From Nocardia suismassiliense (lineage in GTDB: Bacteria > Actinomycetota > Actinomycetes > Mycobacteriales > Mycobacteriaceae), in NCBI RefSeq assembly GCF_900269665.1, contig NZ_LT985361.1:6459933-6523932 (forward strand): a stretch of DNA of 64,000 bases, written 5' to 3'. Position numbers and translations under genes: made by a program. Positions 23,348 to 32,571 of the stretch are shown here, in pieces (positions within the stretch are counted from its first letter, which is position 1; every line of letters starts with the position of its first letter). A model generated the notes under the pieces. It was not told where the DNA came from. It searched no databases and saw only the letters and a list, made by a program, of their open reading frames with translations.

Positions 23348-24783
23348 CAGCCGACGGCTCCTTCCATCTGCAGCTCGATGAGCCGGTTCAGTTCCAATGC
23401 GTATTCCATCGGCAGTTCCTTGGCGATGGGCTCGACGAAGCCGCGCACCACCATGGCCATCGCCTCGTCCTCGGTCATGCCGCGGCTCATCAGGTAGAAC
23501 AGCTGGTCCTCGGAGACCTTGGAGACGGTCGCCTCGTGCCCCATCGTCACGTCGTCCTCGCGGATGTCGACGTAGGGGTAGGTGTCCGAGCGGCTGATCG
23601 TATCGACCAGCAGCGCATCGCATTTCACGGTCGACTTGGAGCCGTACGCGCCCTTGTTCACCTGAACCAGGCCGCGGTAGGAGGCCCGGCCACCGCCGCG
23701 CGCCACCGACTTGCTGATGATGTTCGAGGAGGTGTGCGGCGCCAGGTGCAGCATCTTCGCGCCGGTGTCCTGGTGCTGGCCCTCGCCGGCGAACGCCACC
23801 GAGAGCACCTCGCCACGGGCGTACTCGCCGGTCATCCAGACCGCCGGGTACTTCATGGTGACCTTGGAGCCGATGTTGCCGTCGACCCACTCCATGGTCG
23901 CGCCCGCCTCCGCCTTGGCCCGCTTGGTGACCAGGTTGTAGACGTTGTTCGACCAGTTCTGGATGGTGGTGTAGCGGCAGCGGCCGCCCTTCTTCACGAT
24001 GATCTCGACCACCGCGGAGTGCAGCGAGTCGGACTTGTAGATCGGCGCGGTGCAACCCTCGACGTAGTGCACGTAGGCGTTCTCGTCGACGATGATCAGG
24101 GTGCGCTCGAACTGGCCCATGTTCTCGGTGTTGATCCGGAAGTAGGCCTGCAGCGGGATGTCGACGTGCACGCCCGGCGGCACGTAGATGAACGAGCCAC
24201 CCGACCACACGGCGGTGTTCAGCGCGGAGAACTTGTTGTCGCCCGCGGGGATCACCGAGCCGAAGTACTGCTGGAAGATCTCCGGGTGTTCCTTCAACGC
24301 CGTGTCGGTGTCGAGGAAGATGACGCCCTGCTTCTCCAGATCCTCACGGATGGAGTGGTAGACGACCTCGGACTCGTACTGCGCCGCGACACCGGAGACC
24401 AGGCGCTGCTTCTCCGCCTCCGGGATGCCGAGCTTGTCGTAGGTGTTCTTGATGTCCTCGGGCAGGTCGTCCCAGGTGGCTGCCTGCTTCTCGCTGGAGC
24501 GCACGAAGTACTTGATGTTGTCGAAGTCGATGCCGTCGAGGTTGGAGCCCCAGTTCGGCATGGGCTTGCGATCGAAGATGCGCAGGGCCTTGAGGCGGAT
24601 GTCGAGCATCCAGTCCGGCTCACTCTTCTTGGCCGAGATGTCGCGGACAACCGCCTCGGACAGGCCTCGTTGCGCGCTGGCTCCGGCCACATCCGAATCG
24701 GCCCAGCCGTAGCCGTATTTACCCAGTGACGCGATGGTCTCTTCCTGAGTGAGCGGCTGCACCTGGTCGGTGGTTGTCGTCAT
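23347..24783 (-). CDS. sufB: Fe-S assembly protein SufB
   Basis: The 478-residue protein carries the SufB pattern YFRINTENMGQFERTLIIVD, EGCTAPIYKSDSLHSAVVEI and YLMSRGMTEDEAMAMVVRGF, with the Cys on the beta helix. It is the core of SufBCD, on which the cluster is built. GGAAGGAG lies about 6 nt upstream of ATG 24783; the frame upstream is not SufB. No intein-like block is seen, unlike the M. tuberculosis SufB, which carries one. Confidence 0.97.
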   Translation of the reverse strand: MTTTTDQVQPLTQEETIASLGKYGYGWADSDVAGASAQRGLSEAVVRDISAKKSEPDWMLDIRLKALRIFDRKPMPNWGSNLDGIDFDNIKYFVRSSEKQAATWDDLPEDIKNTYDKLGIPEAEKQRLVSGVAAQYESEVVYHSIREDLEKQGVIFLDTDTALKEHPEIFQQYFGSVIPAGDNKFSALNTAVWSGGSFIYVPPGVHVDIPLQAYFRINTENMGQFERTLIIVDENAYVHYVEGCTAPIYKSDSLHSAVVEIIVKKGGRCRYTTIQNWSNNVYNLVTKRAKAEAGATMEWVDGNIGSKVTMKYPAVWMTGEYARGEVLSVAFAGEGQHQDTGAKMLHLAPHTSSNIISKSVARGGGRASYRGLVQVNKGAYGSKSTVKCDALLVDTISRSDTYPYVDIREDDVTMGHEATVSKVSEDQLFYLMSRGMTEDEAMAMVVRGFVEPIAKELPMEYALELNRLIELQMEGAVG

Positions 24784-25583
24784 TCGGCACTCCTTCCGGA
24801 GTCGTTCGTTCGAAGTGCTGCGGGCTGTGCAGCGGTTTCTGGTGAAGTTTTCTTGGTGATCGGCAGGACGAGCAGCGGCACGTGCGTGGTGCACGCGCAG
24901 TCGCCGTTGGCGATGGTGGCCAGGCGCTGCACGTGGGTGCCGAGCAGGTCACGGAACGCCTCGAGTTCCGCCTCGCACAACTGCGGGAATTCCTCCGCGA
25001 CGTGTGCGACCGGGCAGTGATGCTGGCAGATCTGCACGCCGGTGCCCACCTTGCGGGTGGAGGCGGCGAAACCGGCGTCGGTGAACGCGTCCGCGATCTC
25101 CTCGGCCTTGGCCTCGGTGCGCTGCGGCGTGTGCTCCTCGACCGGTGCGATCCCGGCCACGATAGTCCTGGCTCGTTTCCTGGCGAACTCGGTGATGGCC
25201 TGTTCGCCGCCGATCTCGCCGAGCTGGCGGATCGCCGCGCCTGCCAGATCGTCGTAGGCATGACCCAGTTGGCCACGACCCGCAGCGGTGAGCTGGTACT
25301 GCTTGGCGGGACGGCCGCGACCCTTCTGCTGCCACGGCGCGGACCGGCTGGCCCGAGCCTGACCGGAGTCGATCAGGGCGTCGAGGTGGCGCCGCACCCC
25401 GGCCGGGGCGAGCCCCAGCGTCGTTCCGATGGCCGTCGCGGTGATCGGCCCCTCCGCCAGCAGCAGCTGAACGATGGCCGCGCGGGTGTGCCCCTCCGCG
25501 ACGGTCGTGGACGCAGCAGACGACCCGGTGCCGGCCTTACGACCAGCCCTTTCGTCTTCGCTCCGCAAACCCACGGTTTTCAC
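24780..25583 (-). CDS. sufR: Fe-S-responsive repressor SufR
   Basis: The 267-residue protein has an N-terminal winged helix (TRAAIVQLLLAEGPITATAI, then GLAPAGVRRHLDALIDSGQ) and a C-terminal Cys cluster: CQHHCPVAHVAEEFPQLC and GDCACTTHV. SufR holds a 4Fe-4S cluster and represses suf when clusters are sufficient. It is the first gene of the operon and its stop overlaps the sufB start (ATGA). Divergent arrangements of this gene with mptB are known from mycobacteria (Rv1460/Rv1459c); here two genes stand between them. Confidence 0.95.
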   Translation of the reverse strand: MKTVGLRSEDERAGRKAGTGSSAASTTVAEGHTRAAIVQLLLAEGPITATAIGTTLGLAPAGVRRHLDALIDSGQARASRSAPWQQKGRGRPAKQYQLTAAGRGQLGHAYDDLAGAAIRQLGEIGGEQAITEFARKRARTIVAGIAPVEEHTPQRTEAKAEEIADAFTDAGFAASTRKVGTGVQICQHHCPVAHVAEEFPQLCEAELEAFRDLLGTHVQRLATIANGDCACTTHVPLLVLPITKKTSPETAAQPAALRTNDSGRSAE

Positions 25584-25938
25584 AACATCAGTGTGGCGGA
25601 ATTCCTTCCCGAAATCTAATAAGGGTGCCCTGAGTTCTCGGGCCTCGTGACCTGCGTAGACCGCTGATCCGGGGTGCTGAAGAACGAGAGGGGCGGTGCC
25701 GTGATGTTGCGAAACGGGCTCACCGCAGGCTCATATTTAAGCTGAGTCTTCACACGACCGCTCGCATGGCCTCTGACCTGCGAAATAACCGCGTACTCCG
25801 CAGACGCCATGGCATGCGAGCAGTTCGCCTGCCGCGGACCAAGCACCCGCGCGACGGACGCTGCGATGATCTTCTCGGCACACATTCGGTCCAGTGCGTT
25901 ACATCACATCTGTCGATCCGACTATCCCGCCAGACCCC
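25584..25938. other. Intergenic region upstream of sufR
   Basis: About 355 bp. It should hold the suf promoter and SufR site. I see an 8-bp palindrome GGAATTCC (25598-25605) near the sufR start and, 25,730-25,740, an AT-rich TATTTAAG segment. No complete operator is evident. I see no credible gene in either strand. Confidence 0.45.
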
Positions 25939-26958
25939 TCAGCGGACGGCTACGAGCTTCAGCGGCGTCTCCACCAGAGCCTCCACCGCCTCGTCCCAGT
26001 TTGCTGTCCGGGTGGTTACCAGCGACGGATCGAACTTCCCTGTGGCTACCAGCTCCAGCACCTCGGGGATGACGGGACGGGCGTGCGCGCGACCGGTGTG
26101 GAACGTGCAGCAGCGCGAATACATCTGAAAGATCGGCAGTGGCACATCGGTGAGCTGGACGCTCACGCTGGTGCACCAGCCGTCGTAGGTGGTGGCGTCG
26201 ATCGCGGCGCGCAGCGCTTTGGCACCGCCCGCGGATTCGACGGTGATCGGGAACCGGCCGACGCGCGCATCGCGCGGACCTTCGATCGTCTCGGCCCCCA
26301 ACGACCTCGCGATCTCCAGCCGCTCGACGGAGTTGTCCAGGTAAACGACCCGGGACGCGTTCAGCGCGACCGCTAGTCCTGCGGCATACAGGCCGATGGA
26401 CGGCGCCGCGGGACCACCGATGACCAGCACCTCGGCACCGGGATGGTCGGCGAGCTGCGGGCCGACGGCCCGGTAACCATCGGGGATGTTGTCGCTCGCA
26501 CTGGCGACGGCGACCGCATCGACCCCTGGCGGCAGCGGCACGAGCATGGCGTCCGCATGCGGGATCAGCGTGAGATCGGCCCAGAGCCCACCCCAGTCCA
26601 AGCCACCGAGGGGGCCGAGACCGAAGGTGGACAACGGTGGATGGCTCGTGCAGTTGCCGGTGCGCCCACGCAAGCAGGAAGCGCAGGTGCCGCAAGAGAT
26701 TTGGAACGGCACCACCACCCGGTCGCCCACCGCGACGGCACGCACGTCGTCCCCGATCGCGACCACCTCGGCGACCCCTTCGTGCCCGAACGGGTACGGA
26801 CCCGGCAACGGGAAGGTGCCGCGCAGCACCGCCGGATCGATATCGCAGGTGGCCAGCGCGATCGGGCGAACCAACGCCTGATCCGGCTGCGTGAGCACGG
26901 GTTCCGGGTGCTCTTCCCAGCGCAACTCGCCGGGACCGGTCAACATCAGACGCTGCAT
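25939..26958 (-). CDS. Zinc-type alcohol dehydrogenase (MDR family)
   Basis: The 339-residue protein has the medium-chain dehydrogenase layout: TCDIDPAVLRG, PYPFGHEGVAEVVAIGDDV, the CGTCASCLRGRTGNC stretch with three closely spaced Cys, and a Rossmann segment HPGAEVLVIGGPAAPSIGL with a modified glycine motif. Other parts of the catalytic set (His in GHE) are present. Substrate is not determined. The upstream gene on the same strand is a TetR regulator of the LmrA/YxaF type, with a palindrome between them. Confidence 0.9.
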   Translation of the reverse strand: MQRLMLTGPGELRWEEHPEPVLTQPDQALVRPIALATCDIDPAVLRGTFPLPGPYPFGHEGVAEVVAIGDDVRAVAVGDRVVVPFQISCGTCASCLRGRTGNCTSHPPLSTFGLGPLGGLDWGGLWADLTLIPHADAMLVPLPPGVDAVAVASASDNIPDGYRAVGPQLADHPGAEVLVIGGPAAPSIGLYAAGLAVALNASRVVYLDNSVERLEIARSLGAETIEGPRDARVGRFPITVESAGGAKALRAAIDATTYDGWCTSVSVQLTDVPLPIFQMYSRCCTFHTGRAHARPVIPEVLELVATGKFDPSLVTTRTANWDEAVEALVETPLKLVAVR

Positions 26959-26972
26959 CCTTCCAGTGTCGA

Positions 26973-26988
26973 TAGAACGTTCTTTCTA
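26973..26988 (-). promoter_or_regulatory. Candidate TetR operator upstream of the dehydrogenase
   Basis: TAGAACGTTCTTTCTA: arms TAGAA/TTCTA flank a perfect AGAACGTTCT palindrome (26974-26983). It lies between the TetR stop codon and the dehydrogenase ATG (15 bp upstream), so binding could block the dehydrogenase transcript. It resembles the TAGA-type operators of LmrA/YxaF-family repressors; the match is by eye. Confidence 0.55.
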
Positions 26989-27738
26989 GTCAACACCCGG
27001 CGCGGGATTTTGTTGCTCGGCAACAACTTCCGGAATATTTTCGGTCGATGCCGCGGCCGCGGCCACCACGCTCGCGTCGACGTCGGGTTGCGCGGGCTCC
27101 ACCGCGGGCATGCACGCGTCGATATCCGACGAGCCCGTGCCCGTCGCACCCGTGGTCGTCTTCGGCAGCCCCGCCTCGGTGAATGTCACCCGGATCAGCC
27201 GTTCCATCGCCACCGCCACCGTGCGCAGCGGTGCGTCCGAGCGCCGCACCCTGGCCAGCATGGTTGCGCCCTCGTACGCGGCGACCACCGTCGTGGCCAG
27301 CTCCCCCGCGTCCTGAGCGGACAGCCCCAATTCGGCGAGCATGCCTGCGAACGCCTGCTCCATCGCGTCGAACGCCGCAGCGCAGGCGGCGCGGATCGCC
27401 TCGACATCGCTGGCACCGTCCAGTGCGGGGGTGCCGATCGGGCAGCCGTCGTCCCAGTCCGAGCCGGCCAGTTTGCCGACCATGAAGTCGAACAGGGTTG
27501 CCGTGGTGGCGAAGACATCGGTCGGCGCCTGCCGGATCATCCGCCCGGCCGCCGTGCCCGTTCCGGTGATAGCGGCGACCGCGATCTCCTCCTTGCCACC
27601 CGGAAAGTGGTGGTAGATAGAGCCATACGGCAAGCCCGCCGCCTCGCTCAACGCCTTCAGACCGAACCCGTGATACCCGTGCTGTGCGAGCAGCCCGCAC
27701 GCGGCGCGCTCGATCCGCCGCCTGGACTCCGAAACCAT
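26986..27738 (-). CDS. TetR-family regulator (LmrA/YxaF-like)
   Basis: The 250-residue protein has the N-terminal HTH (RRIERAACGLLAQHGYHGFG, then LKALSEAAGLPYGSIYHHF) and a C-terminal domain with CPIGTPALDGASDVEAIRAA that matches the LmrA/YxaF-type ligand domain. A disordered Ala/Pro tail of about 40 residues follows. ATG 27738 is chosen for homology. It probably represses the adjacent dehydrogenase and itself. Confidence 0.88.
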   Translation of the reverse strand: MVSESRRRIERAACGLLAQHGYHGFGLKALSEAAGLPYGSIYHHFPGGKEEIAVAAITGTGTAAGRMIRQAPTDVFATTATLFDFMVGKLAGSDWDDGCPIGTPALDGASDVEAIRAACAAAFDAMEQAFAGMLAELGLSAQDAGELATTVVAAYEGATMLARVRRSDAPLRTVAVAMERLIRVTFTEAGLPKTTTGATGTGSSDIDACMPAVEPAQPDVDASVVAAAAASTENIPEVVAEQQNPAPGVD

Positions 27739-27843
27739 ATGTCCGATTGTGCCCTCGGTCGGCGACGCTTCCGATCGGAACGAGCAGGCCCGTCCAGGGC
27801 TGTGACAGGACTGTGGCGGGGCGCGCACACTACGCTTCGTCTC

Positions 27844-29526
27844 GTGGCGGTACTGGAGGGCGCGCGGCGCAGAACACTGGCATTCGGGCGCCGAGCACTC
27901 GGGTTGGACGCACCGGCCGCCGATCACACGATCGCGGTCCTGCACCAGGACGAATCCGAGGTGCCCGGGCTCGATCGCAAAGAGCTGGTCCAGCTCGACC
28001 GGATCCGGCTGATGGGCGCGACCGGGACGGTGCTGATGGCGATCAGCGCTCTCGGCATCGGTGCGCAACCGGTGCATCAGAATCCGACCTCGGGCGTCCG
28101 GGTGCTCGGCATCTTCGCCCGCGCGCACACCGGCTCGCTCGCCATGTGCATGACCGGCACGGTCGTGGTGGTGCTCGCCTGGCTGCTGCTCGGCCGCTTC
28201 GCGGTCGGCGGCTTCGGCGGCGCGCCACGCCACCGGCTCAGCCGCTCCCAGCTCGACCGAACCCTGCTGGTCTGGATCATTCCGCTCAGCGTCGCGCCGC
28301 CGCTGTTCAGCAACGACGTGTATTCCTATCTGGCGCAGAGCGAGATCGCGGCCCGCGGCATCGACCCCTATCAGGAGGGGCCGGTCGACGGGCTCGGCAT
28401 CGACAACGTGCTGACCAACAACGTGCCGACCATCTGGCAGAAAACACCGGCACCCTACGGTCCGCTGTTCTTATGGATAGGTCGCGGCATCGCCGAACTC
28501 ACCGGCGACAACATCATTCTCGGTGTCTGGGTGCATCGCGCGCTCGCGATCGCAGGCGTCGCGCTGATCGTGTGGGCGCTGCCGCGGTTGTCCCAGCGCT
28601 GCGGGGTCGCGCCGGTCAGCGCGCTGTGGCTCGGCGCGGCCAACCCGCTGGTGCTGTTCCATCTGGTCGGGGGCGTGCACAACGATGCGCTGATGCTCGG
28701 CCTGATGCTGGCGGGCATGGAGCTGTGCCTGCGCGCGATCGAGGACATCCATCCGTTCGACGGACGGGCCTACGCCTGGTTGATCGGCGGGGCGATCCTC
28801 ATATCGCTGTCGTCGGCGGTCAAACTCACCTCGATCATCGCGCTCGGTTTCGTCGGGATGGCGTTGGCCCGCAGGTGGGGATTCAGCCTGCGCACGGTCG
28901 CCGTGGCCGCGGCACTACTCGGCGCGATCGCGCTCAGCACAACGCTTTTCATCGGTTCGGTGAGCGGGCTGGGCTTCGGGTGGATCCACACCCTGAATGT
29001 CGCCAATGCCGTGCGCAGCTGGATGTCGGTGCCGACCGTGCTCGGCATCATCACCGGATTCGGCGGGGTGCTGCTCGGGCTGGGCGACCACACCACCGCG
29101 CTGCTCAGCATCACCCGGCCGATCGCCGCGGTGGTCGCCGGGTTCCTCGCCCTGCGCATGCTCGTCGCGACCGGCATCGGACGGCTGCACGCGGTCGGCG
29201 CGCTCGGTGTCGCGCTGGGCGCCATCGTGCTGCTGTTCCCGGTGGTCCAACCCTGGTACCTGCTGTGGGCGATCGTGCCGCTGGCCGCCTGGGCCACCCG
29301 GCCCGTCTTCCGCGTTCCCGCCGTGACGTTCTCGGCGATCGTCAGCGTCATCCTGATGCCGCGCGGCGCCGACCTGGAGGTCTTCCAGATCGTCGGCGCC
29401 GCCATCGCCACCGTCATCGTCGCCGTGCTGTTCATCGTGATCACCCGTAACAAACTGCCGTGGCGTGGCCAGGAGGGGGTGTCGGCTCCGTCACAGGTGG
29501 CTACCTCTTACGGTGTGAGGTCGTGA
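27844..29526 (+). CDS. mptB: Polyprenol-phosphomannose alpha-1,6-mannosyltransferase MptB
   Basis: The 560-residue integral membrane protein (about 11-13 segments) has the GT-C layout: FSNDVYSYLAQSEIAARGID with the catalytic Asp in the first periplasmic loop, TIWQKTPAPYGPLFLWIGRG and GGVHNDALMLGLMLAG. MptB adds alpha-1,6-mannose residues at the start of lipoarabinomannan/lipomannan core synthesis. GTG 27844 is used; a longer open frame upstream crosses the dehydrogenase antisense and is not real. Next to suf genes as in M. tuberculosis Rv1459c. Confidence 0.93.
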   Translation: MAVLEGARRRTLAFGRRALGLDAPAADHTIAVLHQDESEVPGLDRKELVQLDRIRLMGATGTVLMAISALGIGAQPVHQNPTSGVRVLGIFARAHTGSLAMCMTGTVVVVLAWLLLGRFAVGGFGGAPRHRLSRSQLDRTLLVWIIPLSVAPPLFSNDVYSYLAQSEIAARGIDPYQEGPVDGLGIDNVLTNNVPTIWQKTPAPYGPLFLWIGRGIAELTGDNIILGVWVHRALAIAGVALIVWALPRLSQRCGVAPVSALWLGAANPLVLFHLVGGVHNDALMLGLMLAGMELCLRAIEDIHPFDGRAYAWLIGGAILISLSSAVKLTSIIALGFVGMALARRWGFSLRTVAVAAALLGAIALSTTLFIGSVSGLGFGWIHTLNVANAVRSWMSVPTVLGIITGFGGVLLGLGDHTTALLSITRPIAAVVAGFLALRMLVATGIGRLHAVGALGVALGAIVLLFPVVQPWYLLWAIVPLAAWATRPVFRVPAVTFSAIVSVILMPRGADLEVFQIVGAAIATVIVAVLFIVITRNKLPWRGQEGVSAPSQVATSYGVRS

Positions 29527-29603
29527 GCGAGCGAAGCGAGCGAACCATCGGCGCAGCCCCGGAGGGCACGGCGGAGCCGAGCGCCAGCGAGGTGCAGTCG
29601 TGA
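29523..29603 (+). CDS. Mini-ORF coupling mptB to the ABC ATPase gene
   Basis: GTG 29523 overlaps the mptB stop (GTGA), and its own TGA (29601-29603) overlaps the next start (GTG 29600). It encodes 26 codons starting VSERSERTIG. The nucleotide core GAGCGAAGCGAGCGA is an imperfect repeat common between actinobacterial genes. Both overlaps make it fit as a translational bridge, but a product has no other support. Confidence 0.4.
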   Translation: MSERSERTIGAAPEGTAEPSASEVQS

Positions 29604-30529
29604 CCTCCCACGGACTTGCCGTTCGCGTCGAGGGTGTCGTCAAGCGCTACGACGAGACCACGGCGGTCGACGGTTTGAGCTTCGATGTCGAACGAGCGCA
29701 GGTGCTCGCGCTGCTCGGTCCGAACGGGGCGGGCAAAACCACCACGGTCGAAATGTGCGAGGGGTTCGTGACTCCCGACGCCGGGTCGGTGCGGGTGCTC
29801 GGCCTGGATCCGATCGCCGATTCCGATCGGCTGCGGCCGCGCATCGGGGTCATGTTGCAAGGCGGTGGCGCGTATCCGGGCGCGAAGGCGGGCGAGATGC
29901 TCGATCTGGTCGCCGCCTACTCCGCCGATCCGCTGGATCCGGACTGGTTGCTGCGCACGCTCGGTCTGCAGGACAACCGCGGTACGCCGTATCGCAGGCT
30001 CTCCGGCGGCCAGCAGCAGCGGCTCGCGCTGGCGTGTGCGCTGGTCGGCAAGCCGGAGATCGTGTTCCTGGACGAGCCCACCGCTGGACTGGACGCGCAG
30101 GCGCGGCTCATCGTGTGGGAGCTGATCGACGCGTTGCGCCGCGACGGCGTGACCGTGCTGCTCACCACGCACCTGATGGACGAGGCCGAGCAGCTCGCCG
30201 ACCAGCTGGTGATCATCGATCACGGCCGGATCGTCGCCTCCGGCACGCCCGCCGAGGTGACCGCGCACGGCGCCGCCGGGCAGCTACGCTTCTGTGCCCC
30301 ACCGAAACTCGATCTGGAGCTGCTGAAATCGGCGCTACCGGAGGGTTTCTCGCCACGGGAGACCACCCCCGGCACGTATCTGGTGGAGGGCGAGATAAAT
30401 CCGCAGGTGCTCGCCACGGTGACCGCCTGGTGTGCGCGAGTGAACGTGCTGGCCACCGATATTCGCATCGATCAGCGCAGGCTCGAAGACGTCTTCCTGG
30501 AACTCACCGGACGGGATCTACGCGGATGA
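29600..30529 (+). CDS. ABC transporter ATP-binding protein (exporter type)
   Basis: The 309-residue ATPase has Walker A GPNGAGKTTT, signature LSGGQQQRLALA, Walker B IVFLDEPTAGLDAQ and switch His in TTHLMDEAE. The C-terminal 80 residues resemble drug-exporter ATPases (GTYLVEGEINPQVLATVTAW and LEDVFLELTGRD). The M. tuberculosis counterpart is Rv1458c; the substrate is unknown. It is coupled to mptB via a mini-ORF and overlaps the permease gene by 4 nt. Confidence 0.92.
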   Translation: MTSHGLAVRVEGVVKRYDETTAVDGLSFDVERAQVLALLGPNGAGKTTTVEMCEGFVTPDAGSVRVLGLDPIADSDRLRPRIGVMLQGGGAYPGAKAGEMLDLVAAYSADPLDPDWLLRTLGLQDNRGTPYRRLSGGQQQRLALACALVGKPEIVFLDEPTAGLDAQARLIVWELIDALRRDGVTVLLTTHLMDEAEQLADQLVIIDHGRIVASGTPAEVTAHGAAGQLRFCAPPKLDLELLKSALPEGFSPRETTPGTYLVEGEINPQVLATVTAWCARVNVLATDIRIDQRRLEDVFLELTGRDLRG

Positions 30530-31317
30530 CTCAGCCCGACCTGACCGCCAACCGCTTCACCCCGGGCACCTTCGCCCCCGACCCGCGGCCGAGCTCGCGC
30601 GCCGCGATGATGCTCGCGCAGACGCGGCTCGAGCTGATCCTGTTGCTGCGCAACGGGGAACAGCTGCTGCTCACCATGTTCATCCCGATCACGCTGCTGG
30701 TCGGCCTGAGCCTGCTGCCGTTCGGCGATCTCGGCGACGACCGGGTGGACAAGATCGTGCCCGCGGTGATGATGGTGGCGGTCATGTCGACCGCGTTCAC
30801 CGGGCAGGCCATCGCCGTCGGCTTCGACCGCCGCTACGGCGCGCTGAAGCGGCTCGGCGCCACCGCACTCCCCCGCTGGGGCATCATCGCCGGCAAGAGC
30901 GCGGCGGTGCTCATCGTCGTTGTGCTGCAGGCGATCCTGCTCGGCGCCATCGGTTTCGCGCTCGGCTGGCGGCCCGAGCCGGCCGGGCTCGCGCTCGGCG
31001 CGCTCGTGATCGCGCTCGGCACCGCCACTTTCGCGGCCATGGGACTGCTGCTCGGTGGCACGTTGAAGGCGGAAGTCGTGCTGGCGCTGGCGAACATCCT
31101 GTGGTTCGTCATGCTCGGTATCGCCAGCGTGGTGTTCGCGTCCGACGATCTGCCCGCCGCAGTGAATGTGCTTGCCCGCCTGGTGCCGTCGGGCGCGCTG
31201 GCGGTCGGTCTGGAGGATGCGATGCGCAGCACCGTCGACTGGTTCGGCATCGCCGTGCTCGCCGCGTGGGGCGCGGTCTCCGGCATCCTCGCCGCCCGCT
31301 ACTTCCGGTTCCAGTAG
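30526..31317 (+). CDS. ABC-2 type transporter permease
   Basis: The 263-residue membrane protein has about six segments (LLLTMFIPITLLVGLSLL, AAVLIVVVLQAILLGAIGFA and AVLAAWGAVSGILAARYF) and an ABC-2 layout with AVGFDRRYGALKRLGATALP between the first pair. It pairs with the ATPase at 29600. The start overlaps the ATPase stop by 4 nt (ATGA). Counterpart of Rv1457c. Confidence 0.9.
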   Translation: MTQPDLTANRFTPGTFAPDPRPSSRAAMMLAQTRLELILLLRNGEQLLLTMFIPITLLVGLSLLPFGDLGDDRVDKIVPAVMMVAVMSTAFTGQAIAVGFDRRYGALKRLGATALPRWGIIAGKSAAVLIVVVLQAILLGAIGFALGWRPEPAGLALGALVIALGTATFAAMGLLLGGTLKAEVVLALANILWFVMLGIASVVFASDDLPAAVNVLARLVPSGALAVGLEDAMRSTVDWFGIAVLAAWGAVSGILAARYFRFQ

Positions 31318-31505
31318 ACCCGCTCGAACTGCGCACCGCACCGCGAAGCTGCCGACTGCGCTTGCTATCCGGCACCGCCGACACCCCAGCGGCTTAGTTG
31401 AGGGACGGCATCTCGACCCCACCCGCTTCGGAGCTGCGTACGACAACTCGCGCATCGCCGACGCCCCGCCGGGTATCGCCGACCCGTACCAACGACAGCG
31501 TGTAG

Positions 31506-32498
31506 TTGACCGTGCTCTACCATCGTGACGTGCTGTATCGCGCCTTTCTGCGACTCGTCGACAAGCTGCCGCTGCCCTCACTGCGGGTGCAGCGAATCAT
31601 TGCTATCGCGGTGATCCTCTCGCAGGCGGGCATCGCGGTCACCGGGGCCGTCGTCCGGGTCACCGCCTCCGGTCTCGGCTGCCCGACCTGGCCGCAATGC
31701 TTCCCCGGCAGTTTCACCCCGATCGGCGTCTCCGAGGTGCCGGTGCTGCACCAGACCGTCGAGTTCGGCAACCGCCTGCTCACCTTCGTCGTCTCGCTGT
31801 GCGCCGCACTGATCGTGCTCGCCGTGACCCGCGCCCGGCGCCGCAACGACGTCCTGCTCTACGCGTGGCTGATGCCCGGCGGCACGCTGCTGCAAGGCAT
31901 CATCGGCGGCATCACCGTGCGCACCGGCCTGCTCTGGTGGACCGTCGCCGTGCACCTGCTGGCATCGATGCTGATGGTCTGGCTGGCCGTCGTGCTCTAC
32001 GCGAAGATCAACGAACCCGACGACGGCATCGAGGTCGTGCGCGCACCCGCGCCCCTACGCTGGCTCACCGGCCTCAGCGCCGTCGCGATGGCTGGCGTGC
32101 TGGTCGCCGGAACCCTGGTGACTGCCGCCGGTCCGCATGCGGGCGACAAGAGCATCGAGCGACCGGTCGCGCGCCTGGAGGTCGAGATCGTCACCCTGGT
32201 GCACCTGCATTCCCAACTGCTCGTCGGTTACCTCGCCCTACTGGTGGGCTTGGCATTCGGCCTGTTCGCAGTCGGCATCACCCCACCGGTCCGCAAACGC
32301 GTACTCGTCCTGCTCGCCATCGTCTGCTCACAGGCCCTGGTCGGCGTCGTCCAATACTTCACCGACGTCCCCGCAGCCCTAGTCGTCATCCACGTCGGCG
32401 GAGCCGCCGCCTGCGTAGCCGCCACTGCCGCCCTCTGGGCCTCCCTCCGCACCAGGGAAAAAATCGAAACCCCCACCCCCACACCCCAACCCGCCTGA
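31506..32498 (+). CDS. ctaA: Heme A synthase CtaA (COX15 family)
   Basis: The 330-residue membrane protein has eight hydrophobic segments. Conserved features are VTASGLGCPTWPQC (Cys pair), HQTVEFGNRLLTFVVSLCAA, HLHSQLLVGYLALLVGLAFG and VVIHVGGAAACVAA, giving the His heme ligands. It converts heme O to heme A for cytochrome oxidase. TTG 31506, GTG 31512 and GTG 31527 are all possible starts. ctaB lies about 21 kb away in this window. Counterpart of Rv1456c. Confidence 0.92.
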   Translation: MTVLYHRDVLYRAFLRLVDKLPLPSLRVQRIIAIAVILSQAGIAVTGAVVRVTASGLGCPTWPQCFPGSFTPIGVSEVPVLHQTVEFGNRLLTFVVSLCAALIVLAVTRARRRNDVLLYAWLMPGGTLLQGIIGGITVRTGLLWWTVAVHLLASMLMVWLAVVLYAKINEPDDGIEVVRAPAPLRWLTGLSAVAMAGVLVAGTLVTAAGPHAGDKSIERPVARLEVEIVTLVHLHSQLLVGYLALLVGLAFGLFAVGITPPVRKRVLVLLAIVCSQALVGVVQYFTDVPAALVVIHVGGAAACVAATAALWASLRTREKIETPTPTPQPA

Positions 32499-32529
32499 CC
32501 GCATCCAGCAAAACCCGCACCCACTCTCT

Positions 32530-32571
32530 GGATCCGCACCCACTTGGGACCCCCGCAGTCGGTGCGGATCC
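32530..32571. terminator. Inverted repeat downstream of ctaA
   Basis: GGATCCGCACC (32530-32540) and GGTGCGGATCC (32561-32571) form a perfect 11-bp stem with a 20-nt loop, 31 bp after the ctaA stop. A third related half, AGTGCGGATCTTGC, follows. It may terminate ctaA. No T-run is present. Confidence 0.55.

Noticed and set aside
25616..25885. 89-codon minus-strand open frame upstream of sufR
   Set aside because: No ribosome site or recognisable motif, and composition unlike neighbouring genes; treated as promoter region.
26443..27843. Plus-strand open frame extending upstream of mptB through the dehydrogenase and TetR genes
   Set aside because: It is antisense to two well-supported genes and shows no homology; a high-GC shadow.
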